A stretch of DNA of 64,000 nt from Tritonibacter mobilis (GTDB lineage Bacteria; Pseudomonadota; Alphaproteobacteria; Rhodobacterales; Rhodobacteraceae): NCBI RefSeq assembly GCF_001681715.1, contig NZ_LNWY01000011.1, forward strand, positions 1-64,000, in the 5' to 3' direction. The notes under the pieces were generated by a model, which searched no databases, was not told the DNA's origin, and was given only the letters and a program-made list of their open reading frames with translations. The position numbers and the translations under genes were made by a program. Of this stretch, positions 1 through 7,077 are shown in pieces. Each line of letters begins with the position of its first letter. Position 1 is the first letter of the stretch.

Positions 1-69
1 GTCGAAGCTGAAACGCCAAGGGTGACAGACTGGTCCGACTTCGATGACGTCAAGGCAACGGGGACGTAG
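1..69 (+). CDS. 3' end of an unidentified gene (partial)
   Basis: The first frame is open from base 1 to a TAG at 67-69 and gives 22 residues ending DFDDVKATGT. The acidic, Rhodobacteraceae-like composition is compatible with the C-terminus of a protein whose body lies upstream of the window. The fragment is too short to identify a family, and chance openness is possible. Confidence 0.25.
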   Translation, partial: VEAETPRVTDWSDFDDVKATGT

Positions 70-362
70 ACCAGTTCGCACCAGGTCGGCCTATTGCTGT
101 GGCGGCGAATATAGCGAGTGCATCGTCGGATCGCACCCTGAAGGGTTGGAGTTTTTAGGGGTCTGATAACCAAACTCCAATCCAGAAGGCCTTTTATGTG
201 GGTAAGGCATGCATTGTTGAGTGTGGTTTCTGGCCCGAAGCCATGCCGCATCCATTGGAAATTTCGCCAGCGCTTTGCTGAGCGCTGACGATTGGGGCTC
301 TGCGTGTAGGTCTGGACTGGTTTAATGACCCTAATCCAGTGTCGCTGAGACCATAGATGCGG
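70..362. other. gene-poor leader region with one hairpin
   Basis: No convincing coding sequence is seen. A hairpin with perfect 9-bp arms (TTGGAGTTT at 146-154, AAACTCCAA at 172-180) and a 17-nt loop lies in the middle. It could be a terminator for the gene that ends at 69, although no T-tract follows. Nothing else is recognisable up to the stop codon of the minus-strand hydrolase. Confidence 0.3.
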
Positions 363-1295
363 TTAGTCGCGCAGCCAGTTCAGGATGGCCTCGGTGGTCT
401 CTTTCGGCTTTTCTTGCTGTATCCAATGGCCGCAATCGAGACTGATGACCTCCACATTTGGCACCAGATCGCTGAGGTTTTGCGCGCGTGGAATACTATC
501 CTGCTCGCCGTAAATCATCAGAGCAGGATGGCGGATGACCGGATCCACATCCGCTAAAGTATGCCAGTTTTGATCCAGGTTCCTGTACCAGTTGATACTG
601 CCGGTGAAGCCGGTTTTCTGAAAGGAGTCGATGAAGACTGCGAGTTCACTCTCGCGCATAAGAGGCTCCCCATATGGCCTCTTTGAGTGCGCGAGGTTAA
701 GCATCAGCATTCCCGGCTCAGGCGGCACGCGCGGCAGATGCTTGCGAAACAAATTGCGCAGGAAACGGCCGGTATTTGCGTCAAGTACGGCGTCGGCGAC
801 GCCGGGATGTCGGTTGAAATGCACGAAGTAATTGTCGCTTCCCATGACCTCTTCCATAAACTCGATCCAGGGTTTTGGCGTGCGAGGCTGATAGGGAAGC
901 GCCAGATTGATGATTTTTCTAACGCGGGTTGGATGAAGGAGCGCCATGCTCCAGACCACATTTGCGCCCCAGTCATGCCCGACAAAAATTGCGTCCCGAT
1001 AGCCGAAGTGATCAAGCAAACAGGCAAGATCACCCGTCAACTGTGTGATATCAAAGGCGGATACATCGCTTGGGTTTGACGAATTGCCATAGCCGCGTTG
1101 ATTGGGGACGATGACGTGATAGCCCGCAGCAGCAAGTTTGGGAATTTGCGCGCGCCATGAAAACGCATGCTCCGGCCAGCCGTGGCACAGCACTATGGGC
1201 GGCCCGGCGGTTTTGTGACCGGCCTCAAAAACTTCGAGTGTCACGCCATTGACGCAGATCAGCTTGGGACTGGGAAAATCAGGGTGATGAAACAT
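363..1295 (-). CDS. alpha/beta hydrolase, epoxide hydrolase-like
   Basis: A 310-residue alpha/beta-fold hydrolase of the epoxide hydrolase / haloalkane dehalogenase branch. The oxyanion motif HGWP is at residues 38-41, and the nucleophile elbow GHDWGA places the nucleophilic Asp at 108. Asp266 (GEQDS) and His290 (CGHW) complete the charge relay. The cap domain contains NWYRN, which fits a ring-opening Tyr of epoxide hydrolases, and this favours that activity over dehalogenation. There is no signal peptide, so it should be cytoplasmic. It is transcribed divergently from the WYL regulator at 1381, and an almost perfect inverted repeat lies between them, so that regulator probably controls it. 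The substrate is unknown. Confidence 0.85.
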   Translation of the reverse strand: MFHHPDFPSPKLICVNGVTLEVFEAGHKTAGPPIVLCHGWPEHAFSWRAQIPKLAAAGYHVIVPNQRGYGNSSNPSDVSAFDITQLTGDLACLLDHFGYRDAIFVGHDWGANVVWSMALLHPTRVRKIINLALPYQPRTPKPWIEFMEEVMGSDNYFVHFNRHPGVADAVLDANTGRFLRNLFRKHLPRVPPEPGMLMLNLAHSKRPYGEPLMRESELAVFIDSFQKTGFTGSINWYRNLDQNWHTLADVDPVIRHPALMIYGEQDSIPRAQNLSDLVPNVEVISLDCGHWIQQEKPKETTEAILNWLRD

Positions 1296-1336
1296 GTCGC
1301 TTGCCTCTTGTTGTTAAGCTCAGAAGGGGCGTAGAT

Positions 1337-1367
1337 CTTAATGATGCCAAAACCTGGCACCATTAAG
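1337..1367. promoter_or_regulatory. inverted repeat, probable operator of the WYL regulator
   Basis: The arms CTTAATGATGCCA (1337-1349) and TGGCACCATTAAG (1355-1367) are reverse complements at 12 of 13 positions, around a 5-nt spacer. The repeat sits in the 85-bp gap between the divergent hydrolase and regulator genes, 13 bp before the regulator start. This is the expected place for autoregulation and co-regulation. Assignment to this regulator is inference. Confidence 0.55.
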
Positions 1368-1380
1368 AGGCGCCGCGGAA

Positions 1381-2100
1381 ATGAACACACGTCTTCGACA
1401 AGATGCGATTGTGCGATACCTGCGCCGCACTGGTGCAACCACCGTTGCTGACCTTGCACAGGAGGTCGGCGCGTCTCGGCGTACGATTTTGCGCGACCTA
1501 AACAGCCTGCGGGATGAGGGGTTTGTGATCCATTCCGAGCCGGGGCGCGGGGGCGGGTTACAACTTGATCCGCAATCGGTCCAAACCACCACGCGGCTAT
1601 CTGTGGCGGAGGTTTTTGCGCTGCTGATCAGCGTTGCATCAATGCGCGCGGCTGGCGGGTTGCCGTTCTCTGACCTTGCAGATCAGGGGTTGGCGAAGAT
1701 TGAAAAAGCGCTGCCTCCGGAAAAACTGCGCGATTTGCGCAGATTTCTGGATTGCCTTTATGTCGGGCAGCTTGCGCCGCAGGTCGATATTTCTGATCTG
1801 GGAGAGATGGATGCGGACTTGCTAGCGGCATTTGAGCCTGCGTTCCTGAAACAGTTGCGCCTGCAGTTTTCCTATTGTGACGCCAAAGGTGTGGTCACGC
1901 AGCGCGATGTTGAGCCGCAGGCGATGCTGATCTTGCCCCCGGTCTGGTACCTCGTGGCGTGGGATCCCGCGCGACAGGATTTCAGGCATTTCCGCATGGA
2001 CCGCATCAGCGCACCGGAATGCGTTGAAGGCACGTCTTTTCGCCGCCGACATGTCCCGTTCAAGAGCGATGTGCGGCCGCTACAGCCAGCCTCTGCGTGA
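1381..2100 (+). CDS. HTH transcriptional regulator with WYL domain (YafY/DeoR-like)
   Basis: 239 residues. The N-terminal winged helix (about residues 5-60, motif TVADLAQEVGASRRTILRDL) is of the DeoR/HTH_11 type. The C-terminal half resembles a WYL ligand-sensing domain, with a LPPVWYLVAWDP stretch near residues 180-192 and the typical arginine-rich strand after it (FRHFRMDRI). Proteins of this architecture act as local repressors or activators responding to small effectors. It diverges from the epoxide hydrolase-like gene and probably controls it through the inverted repeat at 1337-1367. Start: the ATG at 1381 begins directly at the conserved helix region; the upstream Shine-Dalgarno is weak. 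Confidence 0.8.
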   Translation: MNTRLRQDAIVRYLRRTGATTVADLAQEVGASRRTILRDLNSLRDEGFVIHSEPGRGGGLQLDPQSVQTTTRLSVAEVFALLISVASMRAAGGLPFSDLADQGLAKIEKALPPEKLRDLRRFLDCLYVGQLAPQVDISDLGEMDADLLAAFEPAFLKQLRLQFSYCDAKGVVTQRDVEPQAMLILPPVWYLVAWDPARQDFRHFRMDRISAPECVEGTSFRRRHVPFKSDVRPLQPASA

Positions 2101-2120
2101 CGGAGTAGTGGAATAGGACC

Positions 2121-2897
2121 TCACGCGTGATCGAGGCGCAATTGGTAGAGGCGGCGCACCGCTGCGCGATCATCGATGCGGTTTTTGAGATCATCCAGCA
2201 GGCCTGCATATGTGGCGTGGCTTTCATGGCGGGTGTGCGGCCAGTCGCTGCCCCAGACGAAGCGATCCGCTGCCAGCAGGCCCAGCAGGCGATCGATATG
2301 GTCTAGACCCTGTGCTGAGCCCCGGTAAGGCGCTGAAATTTTGACGTAAAAATTCTCTCTCTCCGGTAGCGCATCCAACGCATTTAACCATGGTTCCTGC
2401 GCTGCGGTGGTTTCGGGCAGGCCGAGATGGTCGATCACCACAGGCAGCGGCAGATCTGCCAATTGCGGCAATAGCGGCGCGAGGCGTTTGCTTTCCAGTT
2501 GCAGTTCGAGGTGCATGTCGTGGCGCGCGAGGGTCCGCATCAGCGATTGTACGGCAGAGGAGGTCAGATCCGGGATTGTCGCCCCGGCCACAAGATTCCA
2601 GCGAATGGCGCGCACCCCAGCAGCGCAGAGCCGCGCGATTTCTGCGTCTGGAGTGTCAATGTCGATGACGGCAACCCCGGCAAAGCGCCCGGTGGGCAGA
2701 TTTTGCAAAGCCGCCAACATCTGACTGTTGTCGGTGCCAAGGAAACTGACCTGCACAATGACACCGCCAGACAGACCATGAGAATCCTGAAGCGCGCGCC
2801 AATCTGCAAGCGGGGCAGGGCGCGTGGGCAGATAGCGCACCGCGCCTTGGGCGACGATCTGGTCATAGACATGGGCGTGGCAATCGAAATGTATCAC
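2121..2897 (-). CDS. metal-dependent amidohydrolase, 2-pyrone-4,6-dicarboxylate hydrolase-like
   Basis: 258-residue TIM-barrel amidohydrolase (amidohydrolase_2 family). The metal-binding HxH motif is in the N-terminal FDCHAHVYD, a conserved His lies in VVIDHLG, and the C-terminal catalytic Asp is in VWGSDWPHT. The overall pattern is that of the LigI / 2-pyrone-4,6-dicarboxylate lactonase group, cytoplasmic enzymes that hydrolyse lactones formed in aromatic degradation. It is divergent from the GntR regulator at 2990, which precedes a tricarboxylate-type transporter, so the natural substrate is probably the di- or tricarboxylate (or its lactone) imported by that system. The exact substrate cannot be read from sequence. 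Confidence 0.8.
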   Translation of the reverse strand: MIHFDCHAHVYDQIVAQGAVRYLPTRPAPLADWRALQDSHGLSGGVIVQVSFLGTDNSQMLAALQNLPTGRFAGVAVIDIDTPDAEIARLCAAGVRAIRWNLVAGATIPDLTSSAVQSLMRTLARHDMHLELQLESKRLAPLLPQLADLPLPVVIDHLGLPETTAAQEPWLNALDALPERENFYVKISAPYRGSAQGLDHIDRLLGLLAADRFVWGSDWPHTRHESHATYAGLLDDLKNRIDDRAAVRRLYQLRLDHA

Positions 2898-2920
2898 CGG
2901 CAGAGTCCTTTGGTTATTCG

Positions 2921-2954
2921 GTTCTATATAGAACTAGTTGACTGATGCAGTCAA
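2921..2954. promoter_or_regulatory. two adjacent perfect palindromes between amidohydrolase and gntR-type gene
   Basis: GTTCTATATAGAAC (2921-2934) is a perfect 14-bp palindrome. TTGACTG-ATG-CAGTCAA (2938-2954) is a perfect inverted repeat with a 3-nt centre. They are separated by 3 bp and lie in the 92-bp divergent intergenic region. GntR-family regulators usually bind short palindromes here, so these are probably the operators controlling both directions. TTGACT in the second palindrome could also serve as a -35 element. Confidence 0.6.
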
Positions 2955-2989
2955 ATCCTCCATTTTCGCGTCAGTGAAGAGGAGGAATC

Positions 2990-3718
2990 ATGGTTCAGGC
3001 ACAGTCTCGCTTTGATGATCGGCTGCCAGCGTATCTGCGGTTGCGCGATGAATTGGCCAGCCGGATTGCTGCCAGCGAATGGTCGGCAGAAGAGCCTCTT
3101 CCGTCTGATAACGCCTTGGCGCGGGACCACGGGCTGTCGGTTGGGACTGTCCGAAAAGCCGTGCAACAATTGGTGGACGAAGGTTTGTTGGAGCGCCGTC
3201 AGGGGACGGGCACGTTCTTGCGCAAACCCGCATTTGACGCGACGCTCTTTCGCTTTTTTCAAGCGCGTGAGGCCAACTCCGAAGCCTCCATTCCGACCAG
3301 CCGTCTGATTTCGCGCGTACGCATCACCGCGCCCGATCATGTGGCGCAGGCGTTGGGCACCGGTGACGTCATTCGCATCGAGCGTCTGCGGTACCTGTCT
3401 GAGCAACCTTTCCTCTCGGAGGAGCTTTATATTCCCTATGCCAGCTTTGCCGGGTTTGAAACGCTCCCCGACAGCGAAGTGGGGCCGCTGCTTTATCCTG
3501 TCTATCTCGACCGTTACGGCGTGTTTGTGAACCGCGCCGAGGATGAGGTGCGCTTTGGCGCGGCGGACGGCGTCACGGCAAAGCGCCTTGGGCTGGAGCA
3601 AGGCGACCCGGTGGCCGTGATTGAGCGCACGGCCTTTACCGTGGCGGGCGAGCCCATTGAGTGGCGCATTGCCCGCGGGCGCGCCGACAGTTTCCGATAC
3701 CGCAGCCGCATCGGCTGA
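2990..3718 (+). CDS. GntR-family transcriptional regulator (HutC/UTRA subfamily)
   Basis: 242 residues. The N-terminal GntR winged helix (about 10-75) carries the typical signatures LPSDNALARDHGLSVGTVRKA and GLLERRQGTGTF. The C-terminal part (about 90-240) has the UTRA effector-binding fold pattern with RIERLRYLSEQPF, EELYIPYA and a terminal FRYRSRIG. These proteins bind operators as dimers and release on binding a metabolite, often the transported substrate. The start ATG at 2990 has a good Shine-Dalgarno (GAGGAGG). The gene is followed 44 bp later by tctC, and it probably regulates that operon and the divergent amidohydrolase. Confidence 0.88.
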   Translation: MVQAQSRFDDRLPAYLRLRDELASRIAASEWSAEEPLPSDNALARDHGLSVGTVRKAVQQLVDEGLLERRQGTGTFLRKPAFDATLFRFFQAREANSEASIPTSRLISRVRITAPDHVAQALGTGDVIRIERLRYLSEQPFLSEELYIPYASFAGFETLPDSEVGPLLYPVYLDRYGVFVNRAEDEVRFGAADGVTAKRLGLEQGDPVAVIERTAFTVAGEPIEWRIARGRADSFRYRSRIG

Positions 3719-3762
3719 GAGCTGCCAAATACCTGACATCACACCTGAGGGAGGACACTTTT

Positions 3763-4710
3763 ATGAAACATCTTGCCATCACGGCCGCCGTGCTTGCGCT
3801 GGCGACGCCCGCGTTTGCCGAATACCCCGAGCGCGCGATCGAAGTGACCATTCCGGCACCTGCCGGAGGAGGCACGGACACCAGCGCGCGCAAATTGGCC
3901 ACGCTTCTTGAAGAAGAGCTGGGTACTTCGATTGCAATTTTGAATGTGGCAGGCGGGGGCGGTTCTGTCGGTGTGACACAGTTCATGTTGCAAAAGCCCA
4001 CCGGCTATTCGCTGCTGGCGACTTGGAACAGTCCGATCACGACGGTGCCGCAGGTGCAGCAGACCGCCTATCAGCCCGACAGTTTCACCCCCATCGCTTC
4101 GACGTCTGAGACGGCATATACGCTTTGCGTCAATCCGGATTTTCCGGCGGACACGGGGGAGGCGTTCTTGGAGGAGCTTGCCGCCAATCCGGGGAAATAT
4201 ACCTACGGGAACGATGGTATCGGCGGCACGATGCAACTCGCGGCGGAGCGGATTTTCCAAAGCCGGGGGATCGAGGCGGTTGCGATCCCCTTTGGCGGCG
4301 CAGGGGAGACCTTGCAGAATTTTCTGGGGGGACATGTCGATATCTACGGCGGGTCAATCTCACCGGTCTTGCCCTACACCGAGACCGGCGAGGCCAAATG
4401 TCTGCTCGTCACCTCTGCTGCACCGGTGAAGGCGCTGCCTCAGGCGGCGGGGTTGGAAAGCCTCGGGCTGGGAGATGAGGAAACATTGCTGTGGCGGATG
4501 GTTTTGGGGCCTGCAGGCATGGATGCGGATGTGGTGGCGACCCTGTCGGCGGCACTGGAGAAGACCGTAAATGACCCCGCATATGTAGAGTTTCTTGCCA
4601 CCAAAGGTGAAATTCCAAATGTCGTAACGGGCGCGGCGCTGACTGCACGGGTGCAAGGTGAGTATGACGCGCTCGCTAAAGTGGCCAAAGCGCTGGGGCT
4701 GAGCCAGTGA
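3763..4710 (+). CDS. tctC: tripartite tricarboxylate transporter, substrate-binding protein TctC
   Basis: 315 residues beginning with a clear signal peptide (MKHLAITAAVLALATPAFA, cleaved before EYPER). It has the Bug/TctC signatures: PAPAGGGTDTSARKLA after the signal, VGVTQFMLQKPTGYSLLATWNS, and TYGNDGIGGTMQLAAERIF. It is a periplasmic high-affinity binder of carboxylates that delivers them to the TctA/TctB membrane complex. The upstream reading frame extends to 3661 inside the regulator gene, but the ATG at 3763 follows GAGGGAGGAC and starts the signal peptide, so it is preferred. Its stop overlaps the GTG of tctB. The ligand is unknown; the neighbouring lactonase-like enzyme points to an aromatic-derived di- or tricarboxylate. 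Confidence 0.88.
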   Translation: MKHLAITAAVLALATPAFAEYPERAIEVTIPAPAGGGTDTSARKLATLLEEELGTSIAILNVAGGGGSVGVTQFMLQKPTGYSLLATWNSPITTVPQVQQTAYQPDSFTPIASTSETAYTLCVNPDFPADTGEAFLEELAANPGKYTYGNDGIGGTMQLAAERIFQSRGIEAVAIPFGGAGETLQNFLGGHVDIYGGSISPVLPYTETGEAKCLLVTSAAPVKALPQAAGLESLGLGDEETLLWRMVLGPAGMDADVVATLSAALEKTVNDPAYVEFLATKGEIPNVVTGAALTARVQGEYDALAKVAKALGLSQ

Positions 4711-5144
4711 CCGAGCGGCGGCAGGACATCCTGCTTGGTGGCGTCTTTGCCGCCGTCGGCAGCACCGCAGCCTTGATGGCTGCGGATTATCCGGGGGCGT
4801 CGGGGATTTACCCGACGGCCTTGGGATGTGTGGTTGCGGGCTTGGGGGCGTTGGTTGCAATCCGCGCTGTTCTGCGAGGGGCAGACGGCCCGCGTGCATT
4901 GGTCGAAAACGCGCCCCGCGCGGCCCTCACGCTTGGGCTGGCAGCGCTCTATCTCGTCTTGGTGCCGGTGCTTGGGTTTTATCTGGCCTCGGCGCTGGTG
5001 GTGGTGGTGGTGCCGCTGTGTCTCGGCTTTCGGCGGCCTCTCTACAGTCTGGTGAGCACGGGTGTTTTTATCGGGATTGTCTGGCTGGTGTTTTCTGTCG
5101 TGCTTGAAAAACCGCTGCCTGCGCCGGTTTGGCTGAGCTACTGA
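4707..5144 (+). CDS. tctB: tripartite tricarboxylate transporter small membrane subunit TctB
   Basis: 145 residues with four predicted hydrophobic segments (about 8-28, 37-55, 73-110 as two helices, 118-140), the length and topology typical of TctB. The GTG start overlaps the stop of tctC (GTGA), which indicates translational coupling. TctB is the small inner-membrane component that associates with TctA in the secondary, cation-driven uptake complex. TctB sequences are poorly conserved, so the call rests on topology and position. Confidence 0.82.
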   Translation: MTERRQDILLGGVFAAVGSTAALMAADYPGASGIYPTALGCVVAGLGALVAIRAVLRGADGPRALVENAPRAALTLGLAALYLVLVPVLGFYLASALVVVVVPLCLGFRRPLYSLVSTGVFIGIVWLVFSVVLEKPLPAPVWLSY

Positions 5145-5157
5145 GGAGCTACAAACC

Positions 5158-6654
5158 ATGGGTTTGATTTCGGAAATCCTAGGGGGTGTTTTTGCGGCGG
5201 GCCCCATTGTCGCAATGATCGGAGCCTCGATCCTTGGCGTGTTTATCGGCGCGCTTCCCGGGCTTAATCCAGTGATGGCCATCGCGCTGTTGCTGCCGCT
5301 CACCTACTCGATGGAGCCATTGGTGGCGCTGGGCATGGTCGCAGGCATCTACAACGGGTCGATGTATGGCGGAGCGATCCCCGCGATCCTGCTGCGCATC
5401 CCCGGCACACCTGCCGCAATTGCCACGACATTTGACGGCTATCCAATGGCCCAGAAGGGCGAGGCGGCACGGGCGCTCAAGATTGCATGCTGGTCGTCTG
5501 CGATTGGCGGTGTGGCCTCGGCAATTGCGCTGATGACCATCGGCCCGATCCTTGCCCGCGCCACCTTGTATTTTGGTCCCGCAGAATATTTCTGGATCGC
5601 GATGTTTGGCATGGCGTCGATCGGCGTCATGGTGGGCAGTGATGCGGTCAAAGGGCTGATGGCAGCGGCGCTTGGTTTGTTGCTGGGCACGGTTGGGCTG
5701 GATCAGCTGTCGGGTGTTGCGCGTTTCACCTTTGGCGAGGTGTGGCTGCTGAGCGGGCTGGATCTGATCGTGATCCTTGTCGGGCTTTATGCGCTGCCGC
5801 CGGTGATCTCATTGGCAGAAGCCTCAGATATCAAAGGGCTTTCTGCAAGTGATCTGAAGCTGGAAGCTGTAAAAGTCCCATGGAGCGAAGTCCGGGGGCT
5901 GGTGCCGACGTGGCTGCGTTCGTCGCTCATTGGGATTGGCGTTGGTATCCTGCCTGGGGCCGGTGGCAACATCGCGGCGTTCCTCAGCTATAATGCGGCC
6001 AAGAGTGCCAGTGATCAGCCAGAGAGCTTTGGCACAGGCAATCCGCAGGGCGTTGCGGCGGCGGAATGTGGCAATAACTCTGACAATGCAGCGTCCATGA
6101 TTCCGGCGCTGACCTTGGGCATTCCGGGCAATGTGATCGCCGCCTTGGTGCTTGGGGCGCTGTTGATCCATGGCCTGCAACCCGGCCCGCAATTGTTTCA
6201 TCAAAACCCCGGACTCGTCGGCGGGTTTATGGTGCAGATGTTGCTGACATCGCTGCTGATCCTTGCGGTTGGTGGTGCGGCTGCCACTCGGATTTTTGCG
6301 CAGGTTCAGCGCTTGCCGGGGGTGCTTTTGGTGCCAATGATCCTCGTTTTGATGGCCGTTGGGGTCTATGTGATCAACGGGCGGGTGATCGACCTGTGGG
6401 TGATGTTTGCAGCCGGTGCTGCTGGCTACATACTTGAGAAAATCAACGTGCCCTTGGCCCCGATTGTGCTGGGTCTGATCCTTGGCCCGATGGCCGAACA
6501 GAGCGTGCGGCGTGCATTGCTCATCAGCCGAGGCGACCCGACCGAGCTGTTCACGCGGCCATTGTCGGCGGTGATTGCGCTGGCGACCCTCGGGCTGGTG
6601 CTATGGCCGATCTTAAAGGGCCTGAAAGCGCGTCGTCGCCCTCAGGCGCAATGA
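5158..6654 (+). CDS. tctA: tripartite tricarboxylate transporter large permease TctA
   Basis: 498 residues with many transmembrane helices, the usual TctA length. Family motifs are present: GALPGLNPVMAIALLLPLTY near residue 35, YGGAIPAILLRIPGTPA near 75, and GILPGAGGNIAAFLSYNAAK near 265, followed by the NNSDNAAS region. TctA is the inner-membrane channel-forming subunit of the substrate-binding-protein-dependent secondary transporter. The start ATG at 5158 follows GAGGAG, 13 bp after tctB. It is the last gene of the operon; a long hairpin follows at 6693-6729. Confidence 0.9.
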   Translation: MGLISEILGGVFAAGPIVAMIGASILGVFIGALPGLNPVMAIALLLPLTYSMEPLVALGMVAGIYNGSMYGGAIPAILLRIPGTPAAIATTFDGYPMAQKGEAARALKIACWSSAIGGVASAIALMTIGPILARATLYFGPAEYFWIAMFGMASIGVMVGSDAVKGLMAAALGLLLGTVGLDQLSGVARFTFGEVWLLSGLDLIVILVGLYALPPVISLAEASDIKGLSASDLKLEAVKVPWSEVRGLVPTWLRSSLIGIGVGILPGAGGNIAAFLSYNAAKSASDQPESFGTGNPQGVAAAECGNNSDNAASMIPALTLGIPGNVIAALVLGALLIHGLQPGPQLFHQNPGLVGGFMVQMLLTSLLILAVGGAAATRIFAQVQRLPGVLLVPMILVLMAVGVYVINGRVIDLWVMFAAGAAGYILEKINVPLAPIVLGLILGPMAEQSVRRALLISRGDPTELFTRPLSAVIALATLGLVLWPILKGLKARRRPQAQ

Positions 6655-6692
6655 TTCCGGCCTGAGCCACGTCTCTGTTTGGTGGAATACCA

Positions 6693-6729
6693 CACACATC
6701 GCCTGCCGCCGTGGCGTGGGCGATGTGTG
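6693..6729 (+). terminator. hairpin after tctA
   Basis: The arms CACACATCGCC (6693-6703) and GGCGATGTGTG (6719-6729) pair over 11 bp without mismatch around a 15-nt loop. It lies 38 bp after the tctA stop. No T-tract follows, so it could be a transcript-end stabiliser or a terminator without a strong U-run. Confidence 0.5.
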
Positions 6730-7077
6730 GCGTTTGGCGGACCCAACAGGCCAACGCAGACTGTCGCGCCCCAGATCCCGCGAACCGCGGCCATAAATTC
6801 ACCATCAAGAAATTTCCCTAAGCGTAGGCGCGCGCAAATTCTTGACCTGAGAAAACATCGACGTAAGGATATGTATTCGGGACCGAGACTAAAAATTACA
6901 ATGGGGGACAAAACATGGTCATTTTCGAAAGGATACGCGCCTGACGCTTGCAGGCTTTGCCGCCAGCACAGGCAGCAAAGCTACCGTCATATTGCTTCAG
7001 CAAAGCCGGGCTAGAGCTCTTGTGCAGCTTATACGGAACGCTGAGGCAGTGACCGCTCCGATGACTGGGAGCGCGCA
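6730..7077. other. intergenic region with a candidate promoter
   Basis: No gene is supported here. A plausible sigma-70 promoter is TTGACC (6842-6847), a 16-nt spacer, then TAAGGA (6864-6869), reading toward the papain-like gene. Several short open frames between 6880 and 7077 have no convincing start-context or composition. The transcribed leader would be about 200 nt. Confidence 0.35.

Noticed and set aside
6880-7077. Short open frames before the papain-like gene
   Set aside because: Three frames are briefly open but none has convincing start signals, length or composition; one runs into the following gene in another frame.
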